Assembly (NCBI GenBank): GCA_910586315.1
Contig: CAJUIP010000048.1
Span: forward strand, 1 to 21,039
Source of the DNA: an uncultured Lachnospiraceae bacterium
GTDB lineage: Bacteria > Bacillota > Clostridia > Lachnospirales > Lachnospiraceae
Direction of reading: 5' to 3'
DNA length: 21,039 nt
The notes under the pieces are model-generated. The model saw only the letters and a list, made by a program, of their open reading frames with translations, had not been told where the DNA came from and did not search any database. Position numbers and translations under genes: made by a program. How positions within the stretch are numbered: the stretch's first letter is position 1; each line of letters begins with the position of its first letter. Positions 1-7,783 of the stretch are shown piece by piece.

Positions 1-44
1 GCGGGCTTAGAGCCCGCGTCCCGAGCCACCCGTTTTACGGGTGG
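1..44. repeat. Two adjacent GC-rich hairpins at window edge
   Basis: A perfect 7-bp stem with a 3-nt loop lies at 1-17 (GCGGGCT/AGCCCGC). A second 7-bp stem with a TTTTA loop lies at 26-44 (CCACCCG/CGGGTGG). They sit 39 bp beyond the stop of the minus-strand gene at 83. No T-tract follows on the minus strand, so a simple terminator is not convincing. Paired small hairpins of this kind are typical of the subterminal ends of IS200/IS605 elements and their TnpB-associated RNA. The element itself would lie left of the window and cannot be checked here. Confidence 0.5.
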
Positions 45-82
45 TGGCGACTTACGCACTCAACGAGCCAAAGTCCGTGCCC

Positions 83-1498
83 TTATTCCATCTCTTCAAA
101 AACCGGTTCAACGGGATCTCCATGCTTTTCATTTCCGGCTGCCACATCATTGATTTCGGTAAGGAGACCTGAACCATTCACTTTATACTTGTTTCCATCT
201 CTGTCCTTAACGGTTGTGTTCTTTGAAACACGGCCGGAGGTATTGACCACATAGGTATGATATCCTCCATTGGAAGCCGGGATACTTACAAGAGTATAAC
301 GGCTGTCACTGTCTGCCTCCTGACGTTTTCCCATATAATAAAGATAATTATTCTTTAGGCCAGTCACACCGCGTCCCGCATAACTTCCTTCATTGAAATA
401 AAAGGTGCTCTTGCTTCCGTCTCCCTCTTCCACTGTCCGTTTTCCCTTTAATGCGGTTTTGGAAGACTCGTCAAAATAATAGGACGTATACTCCCCTGTA
501 TCGCCGACCTCCACCTTATGAAGTCCCTTCACAGGATTTCCCTTTTGGTCGAACAGATAGTTTTTTCCGTCCACACGTACAAAATCATTGGTGGATGCCT
601 CTCCGTACTTCGGCCCGATTTTCGGAACCCCTTCCTTATTAAAATAGTACCAGACCACAGGCTCGTCCACGTTGTCCTGAAGCCGTTCCGGCGGCTCTAA
701 AGACAGCCACCCGGAGATTGCAGAACCCACAGCGGCATTTTTAATACCCGCCTCCGCAAAATATCTCCAGTCTTCAATGGAATCGGAGCTTGCGCTATCC
801 GGATCTCCCTCCATATAGACCCACCCGGTCTGCATCTGCCCTTTCTCATTAAAGCAATAATACTTTCCGTCGATTCTGCTGACGCGGTAATCCCCGCCGC
901 CTCCCGTCTCCGGGGAATATTTCTTTCCGCTGGCGGCGAAATAATACCAGTACATTCCATCATCACTTTCCGGTCCGTATCCGTAATCGTCATCCTGATC
1001 GCTCTCAGGCGCTTCCAGGTATCTCCAACCGGTTTTCATGGCGCCGTCAGAACCCAGATAATAAATACCATCGTCCGTCCATCCGGTCTGCATAACTCCC
1101 TCGGAATCAAACAGATAACTTTTTCCGTCAATTTTCTTCCAGCCATCCTTCACAAGTTTTCCGCTGTTTCCAAAGTAAAACCATTCCTGTTCCCCGTTAT
1201 CATCATAAAGAGGCTGGGTTTTGATCCATTTATTTGTAACCATAATGCCGTTGGCATCCACATAATATTCCCCGTCTGCCCAGCAGTTGATGGCCATCTC
1301 TCCGCTATTGTTAAGATAACGCCAGAGATTGTCCGCTCCCTTTCTCCATTCTCCGGTCACTCGGTTCCCGTTATTATCCAGATAAATCCAGGTATTGTTG
1401 GACATGGACCAACCTTCCGCAGCATAAGCATTTATCGTTAAAATTCCCAGACTCATCACGGCAGCCGCAGTCAGTATTTTCCAGTTCTTTCTCTTCAT
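83..1498 (-). CDS. Secreted choline-binding (GW-type) repeat protein, no enzymatic domain
   Basis: This is a 471-residue exported protein. Residues 1-26 form a classic signal peptide (KRK, a hydrophobic core, then AYA before AEGW). The rest consists of about ten cell-wall/choline-binding type repeats rich in the pattern GW..dG..YYf...G.m.tGW, spanning roughly residues 28-430. The C-terminal tail (about 445-471) is acidic. No amidase, glucosaminidase, NlpC or CAP domain is visible, so it is probably a wall- or teichoic-acid-bound surface protein and not a lytic enzyme. GAGGAG lies 9-10 nt before the ATG. It is monocistronic, with a candidate promoter at 1565-1593 and no functional link to the divergent methyltransferase. 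The assignment to the repeat class is firm; ligand and role are inferred. Confidence 0.85.
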   Translation of the reverse strand: MKRKNWKILTAAAVMSLGILTINAYAAEGWSMSNNTWIYLDNNGNRVTGEWRKGADNLWRYLNNSGEMAINCWADGEYYVDANGIMVTNKWIKTQPLYDDNGEQEWFYFGNSGKLVKDGWKKIDGKSYLFDSEGVMQTGWTDDGIYYLGSDGAMKTGWRYLEAPESDQDDDYGYGPESDDGMYWYYFAASGKKYSPETGGGGDYRVSRIDGKYYCFNEKGQMQTGWVYMEGDPDSASSDSIEDWRYFAEAGIKNAAVGSAISGWLSLEPPERLQDNVDEPVVWYYFNKEGVPKIGPKYGEASTNDFVRVDGKNYLFDQKGNPVKGLHKVEVGDTGEYTSYYFDESSKTALKGKRTVEEGDGSKSTFYFNEGSYAGRGVTGLKNNYLYYMGKRQEADSDSRYTLVSIPASNGGYHTYVVNTSGRVSKNTTVKDRDGNKYKVNGSGLLTEINDVAAGNEKHGDPVEPVFEEME

Positions 1499-1564
1499 TC
1501 ATCCATCTCCTCGCCACTGCGTCTATTTTTGCATACTTCTTTCAAGTATACTGCATCTGGGTTC

Positions 1565-1593
1565 ATTTTACCAGTATACTATAAATAATTCAA
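1565..1593 (-). promoter_or_regulatory. Candidate sigma-A promoter for choline-binding protein gene
   Basis: Read on the minus strand, TTGAAT (1593-1588) is followed by a 17-bp spacer and TAAAAT (1570-1565), about 65 bp before the ATG at 1498. The surrounding DNA is A+T-rich. An overlapping TATACT could serve as an alternative -10. Confidence 0.4.
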
Positions 1594-1674
1594 GACAAAT
1601 AATCTTTCAATTCTCTTAAATCCCCCCTTAACCGTGTCCACTGAACGATTCCCTTATAACCCCGCATGCTCTAT

Positions 1675-1703
1675 TTGACAGTCTCTGCCATATCACGTAT
1701 AAT
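1675..1703 (+). promoter_or_regulatory. Consensus sigma-A promoter
   Basis: A perfect TTGACA (1675-1680) is followed by a 17-bp spacer and a perfect TATAAT (1698-1703). The predicted start near 1710 leaves a leader of about 190 nt before the methyltransferase ATG at 1899. Confidence 0.75.
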
Positions 1704-1898
1704 GTCCACATGAGAAACCCGGGCATCCATTGAAAATCGCCTGCGTTTTTTGACATACACACTCGAAAAAGCATTCCGCGTACTTGGCCCAGTTATTTGC
1801 CGGACAATATACCAATCTTAAAGGAAACAGCGCCCGGTATTCGTGTCAGCTGTGCGGATATAATCTTAAATTAACAGAGAAAGTGACGGTATCAAACT
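1704..1898 (+). other. Long leader between promoter and methyltransferase gene
   Basis: This stretch has no conventional gene. One frame is open from 1754 to a TGA at 1928-1930 (58 codons, no ATG, a possible TTG at 1784) and contains a CxxC (TGT at 1844). It overlaps the methyltransferase start by about 30 bp in another frame. It could be a decayed small zinc-ribbon gene, a coupling ORF, or chance. A seven-codon ATG ORF also starts just inside the leader at 1709. I see no recognisable riboswitch. Confidence 0.3.
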
Positions 1899-2765
1899 AT
1901 GTGGACAGCAGATGGATGGAACGACTATGAAGTCATTGACTGCTCAGAAGGAGAGAAGCTGGAACGCTGGGGAAAATATATTCTGGTACGTCCGGATCCG
2001 CAGGTGATCTGGGACACAGAAAAAAAGGCCCCGCAATGGAAAAAAATGAACGGCCACTACCACAGAAGCCAGAAAGGCGGCGGAGAATGGGAATTTTTCA
2101 GCCTTCCGGAGCAATGGAGCATCCATTATAAAGACCTGACCTTCCAGCTTAAACCCTTTAGCTTCAAGCATACGGGACTGTTCCCGGAACAGGCGGTCAA
2201 CTGGGACTGGTTCGGGGAAAAAATCCGTCAGGCGGGGCGCCCCATAAAGGTTTTGAACCTGTTTGCTTATACCGGAGGGGCAACGCTTGCCGCTGCCAGG
2301 GCAGGCGCTTCTGTGACCCATGTGGATGCCTCCAAAGGTATGGTAAGCTGGGCCAGGGAAAACGCAAAATCCAGCGGCCTGGAGAGCGCTCCGATTCGCT
2401 GGATCATAGATGACTGTGTAAAATTCGTGGAGCGGGAAATCCGCCGGGGCAGTCACTATGACGCCATAATTATGGACCCGCCGTCATACGGCCGGGGTCC
2501 CAAAGGGGAAATCTGGAAAATCGAGGACGCCGTCTTTCCGTTTGTAAAGCTGTGCGTAAAGCTTCTTTCCGCCGATCCTTTATTTTTCCTCATCAATTCC
2601 TATACCACCGGTCTGGCGCCATCCGTTCTCACCTATATGCTTGGGACGACGGTACAGAAAAAGCTGGGCGGTGTGGTACGGTCCGATGAAATCGGCCTTC
2701 CCGTTACCGCTTCCGGTCTTGTGCTGCCCTGCGGCGCTTCCGGCCGATGGGCAGCAGATAATTAG
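1899..2765 (+). CDS. Class I SAM-dependent methyltransferase (RlmI/PF10672-like)
   Basis: A 288-residue cytoplasmic methyltransferase, probably acting on rRNA by family analogy. The SAM-binding motif I is LNLFAYTGGATLAAA at about residues 124-138. The acidic loop VTHVDASKGMVSWARENA follows, and the motif IV-type catalytic segment MDPPSYGRGPKGE is at about 197-209. The N-terminal ~100 residues (DYEVIDCSEGEKLERWG, then LVRPDPQVIW) are typical of this clade, which lacks a full PUA domain. No good Shine-Dalgarno precedes the ATG (GAGAAAG is the best), so the start is supported by family-like N-terminal sequence and less by the RBS. The gene is preceded by a consensus promoter and long leader. Substrate specificity is inferred. 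Confidence 0.85.
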   Translation: MWTADGWNDYEVIDCSEGEKLERWGKYILVRPDPQVIWDTEKKAPQWKKMNGHYHRSQKGGGEWEFFSLPEQWSIHYKDLTFQLKPFSFKHTGLFPEQAVNWDWFGEKIRQAGRPIKVLNLFAYTGGATLAAARAGASVTHVDASKGMVSWARENAKSSGLESAPIRWIIDDCVKFVEREIRRGSHYDAIIMDPPSYGRGPKGEIWKIEDAVFPFVKLCVKLLSADPLFFLINSYTTGLAPSVLTYMLGTTVQKKLGGVVRSDEIGLPVTASGLVLPCGASGRWAADN

Positions 2766-2788
2766 CTACTATTCACGGGAGTGGGCAT

Positions 2789-2837
2789 CTTCTTGCCCGC
2801 GTACCGCGGACAAGAAGCATCGGGCGTTCACCCGATG
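2789..2837 (+). repeat. Tandem perfect hairpins downstream of methyltransferase gene
   Basis: The first stem-loop spans 2789-2817: CTTCTTG/CAAGAAG outside, CCGCG/CGCGG inside, one C-A mismatch and a 3-nt loop. It abuts a second at 2818-2837 (CATCGGG/CCCGATG, 6-nt loop). No T-run follows. They lie 24 bp past the stop codon and about 70 bp before the trkA promoter. They may insulate the two transcription units or be a dispersed intergenic element. Confidence 0.6.
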
Positions 2838-2906
2838 TGGAAAACCGGATAAAATCAGTCTTACAAGCAAGGGAACAGAAACTTGCATAAAGTTTCTTAA
2901 CAGGCA

Positions 2907-2935
2907 TTGTAGAATATTCTCTTCGATAGTATAAT
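2907..2935 (+). promoter_or_regulatory. Promoter of trkA-trkH operon
   Basis: TTGTAG (2907-2912), a 17-bp spacer and a perfect TATAAT (2930-2935). The predicted transcript start near 2942 makes the in-frame ATG at 2945 implausible and supports translation from 2978. Confidence 0.65.
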
Positions 2936-2977
2936 GAAACTGCATTGCAAAAATATCAGACAAAGGACTTAATACAT

Positions 2978-4336
2978 ATGAACATTATCATTGTGGGCTG
3001 CGGAAAGGTAGGGACAAGCCTTGCAGAACGTTTAAGCGCAGAAGGCCATGATCTTGTAATGGTGGACCTTTCTCCCGTTAAAGTAGAAGAGGTCTCCAAC
3101 CGTTTCGACGCCATGGGAATTGTGGGAAACGGAGCCAGCTTCAATGTACAGCAGGAAGCAGGCGTGGAGGAAGCCGACCTCTTTATTGCGGTCACTGGAG
3201 AAGATGAGTTAAACCTCCTCTGCTGCCTGATGGCCAAAAAAAGCGGCCGCTGCCAGACCATCGCCCGTGTGCGGAATCCTCTGTACAGCAAAGAAATCCA
3301 ATTCATCCGGGAGCAGCTTGGAATTTCCATGATCATTAATCCGGAGCTTACGGCTGCCAGAGAAATTTTAAAGCTTTTAAAATTCCCCTCCGCCATCAAA
3401 ATTGACACTTTCGCCAAAGGACGCGTGGAACTTCTGCGGTTCCGTTTAAGGCCGGAAGCAGGCTTTGGCGGAAAGACCATTATGGAAATTATGAACCATC
3501 TGAAAACCGACGTACTGATCTGCGCCGTGGAGCGGGATTCGGAGGTCATCATCCCCAACGGAAGCTTCGTCCTTCAGGACAGCGACACTCTTTCCATTGT
3601 TGGTTCCTTACAGAGCACCGCGCAGTTTTTTGAAAAAATCGGCTACCGCTCTAAAAAAGTAAAAAACTCACTTATCATCGGCGGCGGAACCATCGCCCAC
3701 TATCTGGCCCTGGACCTTCTGAAAATCGGTTTCCGCGTCCGGATCATTGAGCAGAAAAAAGAACGCTGCGACTATTTAAGTGAAATGCTTCCAGGCGCCG
3801 ATATCATCCACGGCGACGCCAGTAACGAAAGCCTGCTGCTGGAGGAGGGACTTACCTACGCCGATTCCTTAGTGGCCCTCACGGGACTGGATGAGGAAAA
3901 TATTTTCTTGTCCCTGTTCGCAAAAAAACACTCCAGTGCCAAACTCATCGCCAAGGTGAACCGGATTTCATTTAATGAAGTCATTGACGGCTTCGATATC
4001 GGCAGCGTCATTTATCCGAAGTATCTGACCGCCGATTATATCCTGCAGTATGTCCGCGCCCGCCAGAATTCCATCGGCAGTAATGTGGAAACCTTATATA
4101 AAATTCTGGACGGCCGCGCCGAAGCCCTGGAATTTTCCATTAATGAGGCATCCTCTGTCACCGATGTTCCCCTGATGAATCTTAACCTGAAGGATAATCT
4201 TCTGATCTGCTGCATCAACCGCAAGGGAACCATTCTGACCCCCCGCGGCCAAAATAAGATCAAGGTGGGCGATACGGTGATTGTGGTAACTACCAACCGC
4301 GGCCTCAGAGACATCCGCGACATTTTGAAAAATTAA
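2978..4336 (+). CDS. trkA: Trk potassium uptake system peripheral protein TrkA
   Basis: A 452-residue cytosolic regulator that gates the TrkH channel in response to nucleotides. It has two tandem RCK units, each a Rossmann RCK_N followed by a TrkA_C lobe. The first unit starts at MNIIIVGCGKVG with GxGxxG at residues 7-12. The second starts near residue 229 with SLIIGGGTIAHYLA, and a TrkA_C lobe ends the protein. Length matches the double-RCK family (about 450). I chose 2978 over the upstream ATG at 2945 because the protein family begins at MNIII, AAAGGA sits 9 nt upstream, and the promoter lies only about 40 bp before. It is followed after 12 bp by trkH, a standard operon. Confidence 0.95.
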   Translation: MNIIIVGCGKVGTSLAERLSAEGHDLVMVDLSPVKVEEVSNRFDAMGIVGNGASFNVQQEAGVEEADLFIAVTGEDELNLLCCLMAKKSGRCQTIARVRNPLYSKEIQFIREQLGISMIINPELTAAREILKLLKFPSAIKIDTFAKGRVELLRFRLRPEAGFGGKTIMEIMNHLKTDVLICAVERDSEVIIPNGSFVLQDSDTLSIVGSLQSTAQFFEKIGYRSKKVKNSLIIGGGTIAHYLALDLLKIGFRVRIIEQKKERCDYLSEMLPGADIIHGDASNESLLLEEGLTYADSLVALTGLDEENIFLSLFAKKHSSAKLIAKVNRISFNEVIDGFDIGSVIYPKYLTADYILQYVRARQNSIGSNVETLYKILDGRAEALEFSINEASSVTDVPLMNLNLKDNLLICCINRKGTILTPRGQNKIKVGDTVIVVTTNRGLRDIRDILKN

Positions 4337-4348
4337 AGGAGCGTTTCC

Positions 4349-5791
4349 ATGAATTATTCCATGATTTTTTACATCATCGGCTGGATTCTCAATGTGGAAG
4401 CGGCTCTTATGATCCCTTCCGCCATTGTGGCCGCCATCTATCAGGAAAAAAGCGGTCTGGCCTTTGCGGCTGTCATCGTTCTCTGTCTGGTTTTGGGCTT
4501 ACTTTTGATGAACCGTTCTCCCCGCAATAAAGTCTTTTATGCGAAGGAGGGAGCCGTAACCGTTGCTTTAAGCTGGATTATCATGAGCCTCATGGGGGCC
4601 CTGCCTTTTGTATTATCCGGCACTATTCCCAATATTGTGGACGCCATGTTCGAAACCGTGTCCGGCTTCACTACCACCGGTGCCAGTATTCTGACAGCCA
4701 TTGAAGGCCTGCCTTACTGCATCCTTTTCTGGCGAAGCTTTACTCACTGGATCGGAGGTATGGGGGTTCTCGTTTTCCTGCTCTGCCTTCTCCCTCTTAC
4801 AGGGGGCGGATATCATATGAATTTAATGAAGGCGGAGAGCCCGGGGCCCTCCGTAAGCAAGCTGGCTCCCAAAGTACAGGCTACAGCCAAAATCCTGTAT
4901 GGCCTCTATCTTTTTCTTTCTATTGTGGAGCTGGCGCTCTTAATAGCAGGAAAAATGCCAGTCTTCGATGCCCTCTGCACCACCTTCGGCACTGCCGGTA
5001 CCGGAGGCTTCGGCATAAAAAATGACAGCATCGGCGGATATTCCACCTACCTTCAGGCTGTCATTACTGTCTTCATGATTCTGTTTGGAGTCAATTTTAA
5101 TGTATACTATCTTATCTATTTAAAAAAACCGAAGGAAATCCTCCATTGCGAGGAAGCAAAATGGTATCTGGTTATCATTGCCGCCTCCACCCTGATTATC
5201 ACCGGATTTGTCAGGAGTTCTTTTTCAAGTATTGCCATGGCATTTCACCATGCGGCGTTTCAGGTGGGTTCCATCATCACCACCACAGGCTTCGCTACCG
5301 TGGATTTTAACCTGTGGCCGACCATACCCAAAACCATTCTGGTACTTCTCATGTTTATTGGCGCCTGCGCCGGAAGTACCGGAGGCGGAATGAAGGTATC
5401 CCGTATTGTTCTCTTATTTCGTGCCTTAAAATGTGAGCTTTCCCGGTATCTTCATCCACAGATTGTGAGAAAAGTCTATCTGGATGGACGTGTAATCGAC
5501 CGTGAAATCCTGCATTCTGTTTACATGTTCCTGATTGCCTATGTTCTGATTTTTGCCGGCTCCACGCTGTTAATCGGTATAGACAATTATGATCTGACCA
5601 CAAACTTTACGGCTGTGGCCGCCACTCTGAACAACATTGGCCCGGGACTTGAACTGGTGGGGCCAACTCAAAATTTTGCCCTTTATTCAAATTTTTCAAA
5701 GCTGGTGCTGATTTTTGACATGCTGGCGGGACGTCTGGAAATCTTCCCCATCCTCCTCCTCTTTACAAGAGCCACCTGGAAAAAGTTTTAG
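4349..5791 (+). CDS. trkH: Trk/Ktr-family potassium transporter membrane subunit TrkH
   Basis: A 480-residue integral membrane K+ translocating subunit with four M-P-M repeats. The four pore/selectivity-filter segments are visible in order: SGFTTTGAS, FGTAGTGGFG, IITTTGFAT and ACAGSTGGG. The C terminus (FDMLAGRLEIFPILLLF then TRATW) is the usual TrkH ending. Length is typical (about 480). AAAGGAG precedes the ATG by 7 nt and the gene lies 12 bp after trkA, so the two are co-transcribed and should form the K+ uptake complex. A hairpin at 5798 follows directly. Confidence 0.95.
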   Translation: MNYSMIFYIIGWILNVEAALMIPSAIVAAIYQEKSGLAFAAVIVLCLVLGLLLMNRSPRNKVFYAKEGAVTVALSWIIMSLMGALPFVLSGTIPNIVDAMFETVSGFTTTGASILTAIEGLPYCILFWRSFTHWIGGMGVLVFLLCLLPLTGGGYHMNLMKAESPGPSVSKLAPKVQATAKILYGLYLFLSIVELALLIAGKMPVFDALCTTFGTAGTGGFGIKNDSIGGYSTYLQAVITVFMILFGVNFNVYYLIYLKKPKEILHCEEAKWYLVIIAASTLIITGFVRSSFSSIAMAFHHAAFQVGSIITTTGFATVDFNLWPTIPKTILVLLMFIGACAGSTGGGMKVSRIVLLFRALKCELSRYLHPQIVRKVYLDGRVIDREILHSVYMFLIAYVLIFAGSTLLIGIDNYDLTTNFTAVAATLNNIGPGLELVGPTQNFALYSNFSKLVLIFDMLAGRLEIFPILLLFTRATWKKF

Positions 5792-5797
5792 CTAAAA

Positions 5798-5824
5798 GCC
5801 GGATCTCACAAACAGAGGTCCGGC
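5798..5824 (+). terminator. Rho-independent-like terminator after trkH
   Basis: GCCGGA.CTC pairs with GAG.TCCGGC around a 7-nt loop, followed by AAATTTT. It lies 7 bp after the trkH stop. The T-tract is short, so strength is uncertain. Confidence 0.55.
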
Positions 5825-5937
5825 AAATTTTCCAGTACATCGTTCGACAAATACCTGAACCAATCACGGAGAATGTTTTTTCGGGTGTGCAGGTCAAGAA
5901 ACACATCTGACGGAAAGCAATTTTCAGACACCTAGTA

Positions 5938-6105
5938 CTAATCTTTATGTTTTGCTTTCAAACATTCCGCTCCTTTTGAGCACGCCGGACAGCCGCCACA
6001 TCCGCTGCAGCTCTTTCCTTCCCGTTTCAGTCTTCGCATATATCTGATTACGGAATAAATTAAAACAGCCAGCAAAAGCAATATTATCAGATCTGCAACT
6101 CCCAT
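5938..6105 (-). CDS. FeoB-associated Cys-rich membrane protein
   Basis: A 55-residue protein. It starts MGVADLIILLLLAVLIYSVI, a single N-terminal membrane helix (about residues 4-20). A basic stretch (RYMRRLKREGK) follows, then a cysteine cluster CSGCGGCPAC with a further Cys near the end. This layout matches the small FeoB-associated family (PF12669), thought to assist ferrous iron uptake. GAGGTGG lies 4-5 nt before the ATG. No feoA or feoB is nearby in this window, so it stands alone. It is convergent with trkH. Confidence 0.8.
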   Translation of the reverse strand: MGVADLIILLLLAVLIYSVIRYMRRLKREGKSCSGCGGCPACSKGAECLKAKHKD

Positions 6106-6247
6106 ACGGCCACCTCAAAATTATAACAGGTAAGATATCCCCTGAATTTTTACAAAAAATTACGGTTCACAGGTGCCCTGTGGGCACAACTGCAGGTGCA
6201 TTATATGGTCCCATTTGAGAAATGTCAACCTTTTTCCCAAAAATAGC

Positions 6248-6276
6248 TTGAAATCCTGCCAGCAACAATTTACAAT
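6248..6276 (+). promoter_or_regulatory. Promoter of flavodiiron operon
   Basis: TTGAAA (6248-6253), a 17-bp spacer and TACAAT (6271-6276). The transcript start near 6283 is compatible with the start codon at 6312 and argues against the ATG at 6288. Confidence 0.55.
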
Positions 6277-6311
6277 GTAGTTGATGTTTGATTTTAGATT
6301 GGAGGAACACA

Positions 6312-7514
6312 ATGAATTGTGCCAGAAAAATTACTGATTCTTTATACTGGGTCGGCGTCAATGACAGAAAAATTTCCCTGTTTGAAAATGTATATCCGGT
6401 TCCCAGGGGAGTGTCCTACAACTCCTATTTATTAACAGACGAGAAATGCGCCTTGTTTGACACTGCCGACGCTGCATTTACCCACCATTTTTTAGAGAAT
6501 ATTCGTGGGGTTTTAAACAGTCGTCCCCTTGATTATCTGATTGTAAACCACATGGAGCCGGATCACTGCGCTTCCATTATTGACATCGTAAACTGCTATC
6601 CCGATGTCAAAATCGTCTGCACAGCCAAAGCTGCCGGTATCATGAAGCAGTTCTTTGATTTCGACGTGGACAGGCATGTGGTTCCTGTAAAGGAAGGAGA
6701 TACCCTTTCTCTCGGTTCCCATGAGCTTACCTTTGTGATGGCTCCCATGGTACACTGGCCTGAGGTTATGGTATCCTATGAAAAAACAGAAAAGATTCTG
6801 TTCTCTGCCGATGCCTTCGGTTCTTTCGGGGCCATCGACGGAAACCTTTTCGCCGATGAAATTGATTACGAAAGCGTATGGCTTCCTGAAGCCAGGAGAT
6901 ACTATACCAATATTGTCGGGAAATTCGGAATGCAGGTACAGGCTTTATTAAAGAAAGCCTCCGGTCTGGATATTTCCATAATATGTCCGCTTCACAGTCT
7001 TGTATGGAGAAAAAATATTCCGTGGCTCTTTGACAAGTATTCAAAGTGGAGTTCCTACGAGCCCGAAGAAAATTCCGTGGTACTGGCCTACGCTTCCGTT
7101 TATGGCCACACAGAAAGTGCCGTGGATATCCTGGCTGCAAAGCTTGCCGACAAGGGAGTTGCCAATCTTTCCGTTTATGATGTTTCGAAAACCCATCCGT
7201 CCTATATTATTGCTGATGCCTTCCGCTGCTCCAATCTGGTGTTTGCGTCCATTACCTACAATAATGGAATTTTCTGCAATATGGACACCCTGCTACACCA
7301 GCTTGCGGCCCACAACCTTCAGAACCGTACCGTTGCTTTTATGGAAAACGGTACATGGGCCCCGGTATCTGGAAAGCATATGCAGGAAGCCCTTTCTTCT
7401 TTAAAAAATATCAGGATTCTGGAAGAAAGCGTTACCATTAAATCTTCCTTAAAAGACGATCAGGAAGCTTCCATTTCTGCCATGGCAGATTCCATTTACC
7501 AGTCCTTGTTGTAA
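6312..7514 (+). CDS. Flavodiiron protein (FprA/A-type flavoprotein), O2/NO reductase
   Basis: A 400-residue cytosolic enzyme that reduces O2 to water and/or NO to N2O, with rubredoxin as the usual donor. The N-terminal metallo-beta-lactamase domain (about 1-250) carries the full diiron ligand set at expected spacing: H80, E82, D84 and H85 in NHMEPDH, H148 in MVHWPE, D167 in SADAFG, and H228 in CPLHSL. The C-terminal flavodoxin domain (about 256-400) has the FMN phosphate loop ASVYGHTE. There is no fused rubredoxin or flavin reductase domain, but a separate rubredoxin gene lies 87 bp downstream. GGAGG lies 6 nt before the ATG at 6312. The sequence cannot separate O2 from NO as preferred substrate. 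Confidence 0.93.
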   Translation: MNCARKITDSLYWVGVNDRKISLFENVYPVPRGVSYNSYLLTDEKCALFDTADAAFTHHFLENIRGVLNSRPLDYLIVNHMEPDHCASIIDIVNCYPDVKIVCTAKAAGIMKQFFDFDVDRHVVPVKEGDTLSLGSHELTFVMAPMVHWPEVMVSYEKTEKILFSADAFGSFGAIDGNLFADEIDYESVWLPEARRYYTNIVGKFGMQVQALLKKASGLDISIICPLHSLVWRKNIPWLFDKYSKWSSYEPEENSVVLAYASVYGHTESAVDILAAKLADKGVANLSVYDVSKTHPSYIIADAFRCSNLVFASITYNNGIFCNMDTLLHQLAAHNLQNRTVAFMENGTWAPVSGKHMQEALSSLKNIRILEESVTIKSSLKDDQEASISAMADSIYQSLL

Positions 7515-7536
7515 GGGGCAAAAGCTCTTTTGCCCC
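7515..7536 (+). promoter_or_regulatory. Perfect intercistronic hairpin between fprA-type gene and rubredoxin
   Basis: A 10-bp perfect stem GGGGCAAAAG/CTTTTGCCCC with a 2-nt CT spacer (too tight, so the real loop is larger) begins immediately after the flavodiiron stop codon. No T-tract follows, so full termination is unlikely. Such structures usually protect an upstream message from 3' decay or set unequal expression of operon genes. Confidence 0.65.
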
Positions 7537-7601
7537 TGGTATCATATTCTGGGAAATGGATGAAATATATCATATTTCTTAAAATAAAGGAGGACAAAAA
7601 A

Positions 7602-7760
7602 ATGAAAAAGTATGAATGCGAGGTTTGCGGTTACGTTTATGACGAGGCTGCAGGCGATCCCGACAACGGAATCGAACCGGGCACCAAGTGGGAAGATCTG
7701 CCGGAGGACTGGGTATGCCCCTTATGTTCCGTTGGCAAAGATCAGTTTAAAGAAATCTAA
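7602..7760 (+). CDS. Rubredoxin
   Basis: A 52-residue one-electron carrier with a single Fe(Cys)4 site: C6-x2-C9 (CEVCGY) and C39-x2-C42 (CPLCSVGK). The family-typical GDPDNGIEPGTKWEDLP and DWVCP segments are present. The start at 7602 has AAAGGAGG 8 nt upstream. An in-frame ATG at 7530 would add 24 residues foreign to rubredoxins and would overlap the hairpin region. It is the likely electron donor to the flavodiiron protein encoded just upstream. Confidence 0.95.
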   Translation: MKKYECEVCGYVYDEAAGDPDNGIEPGTKWEDLPEDWVCPLCSVGKDQFKEI

Positions 7761-7783
7761 TAAAGGGAAAAGGAATTATTGAT

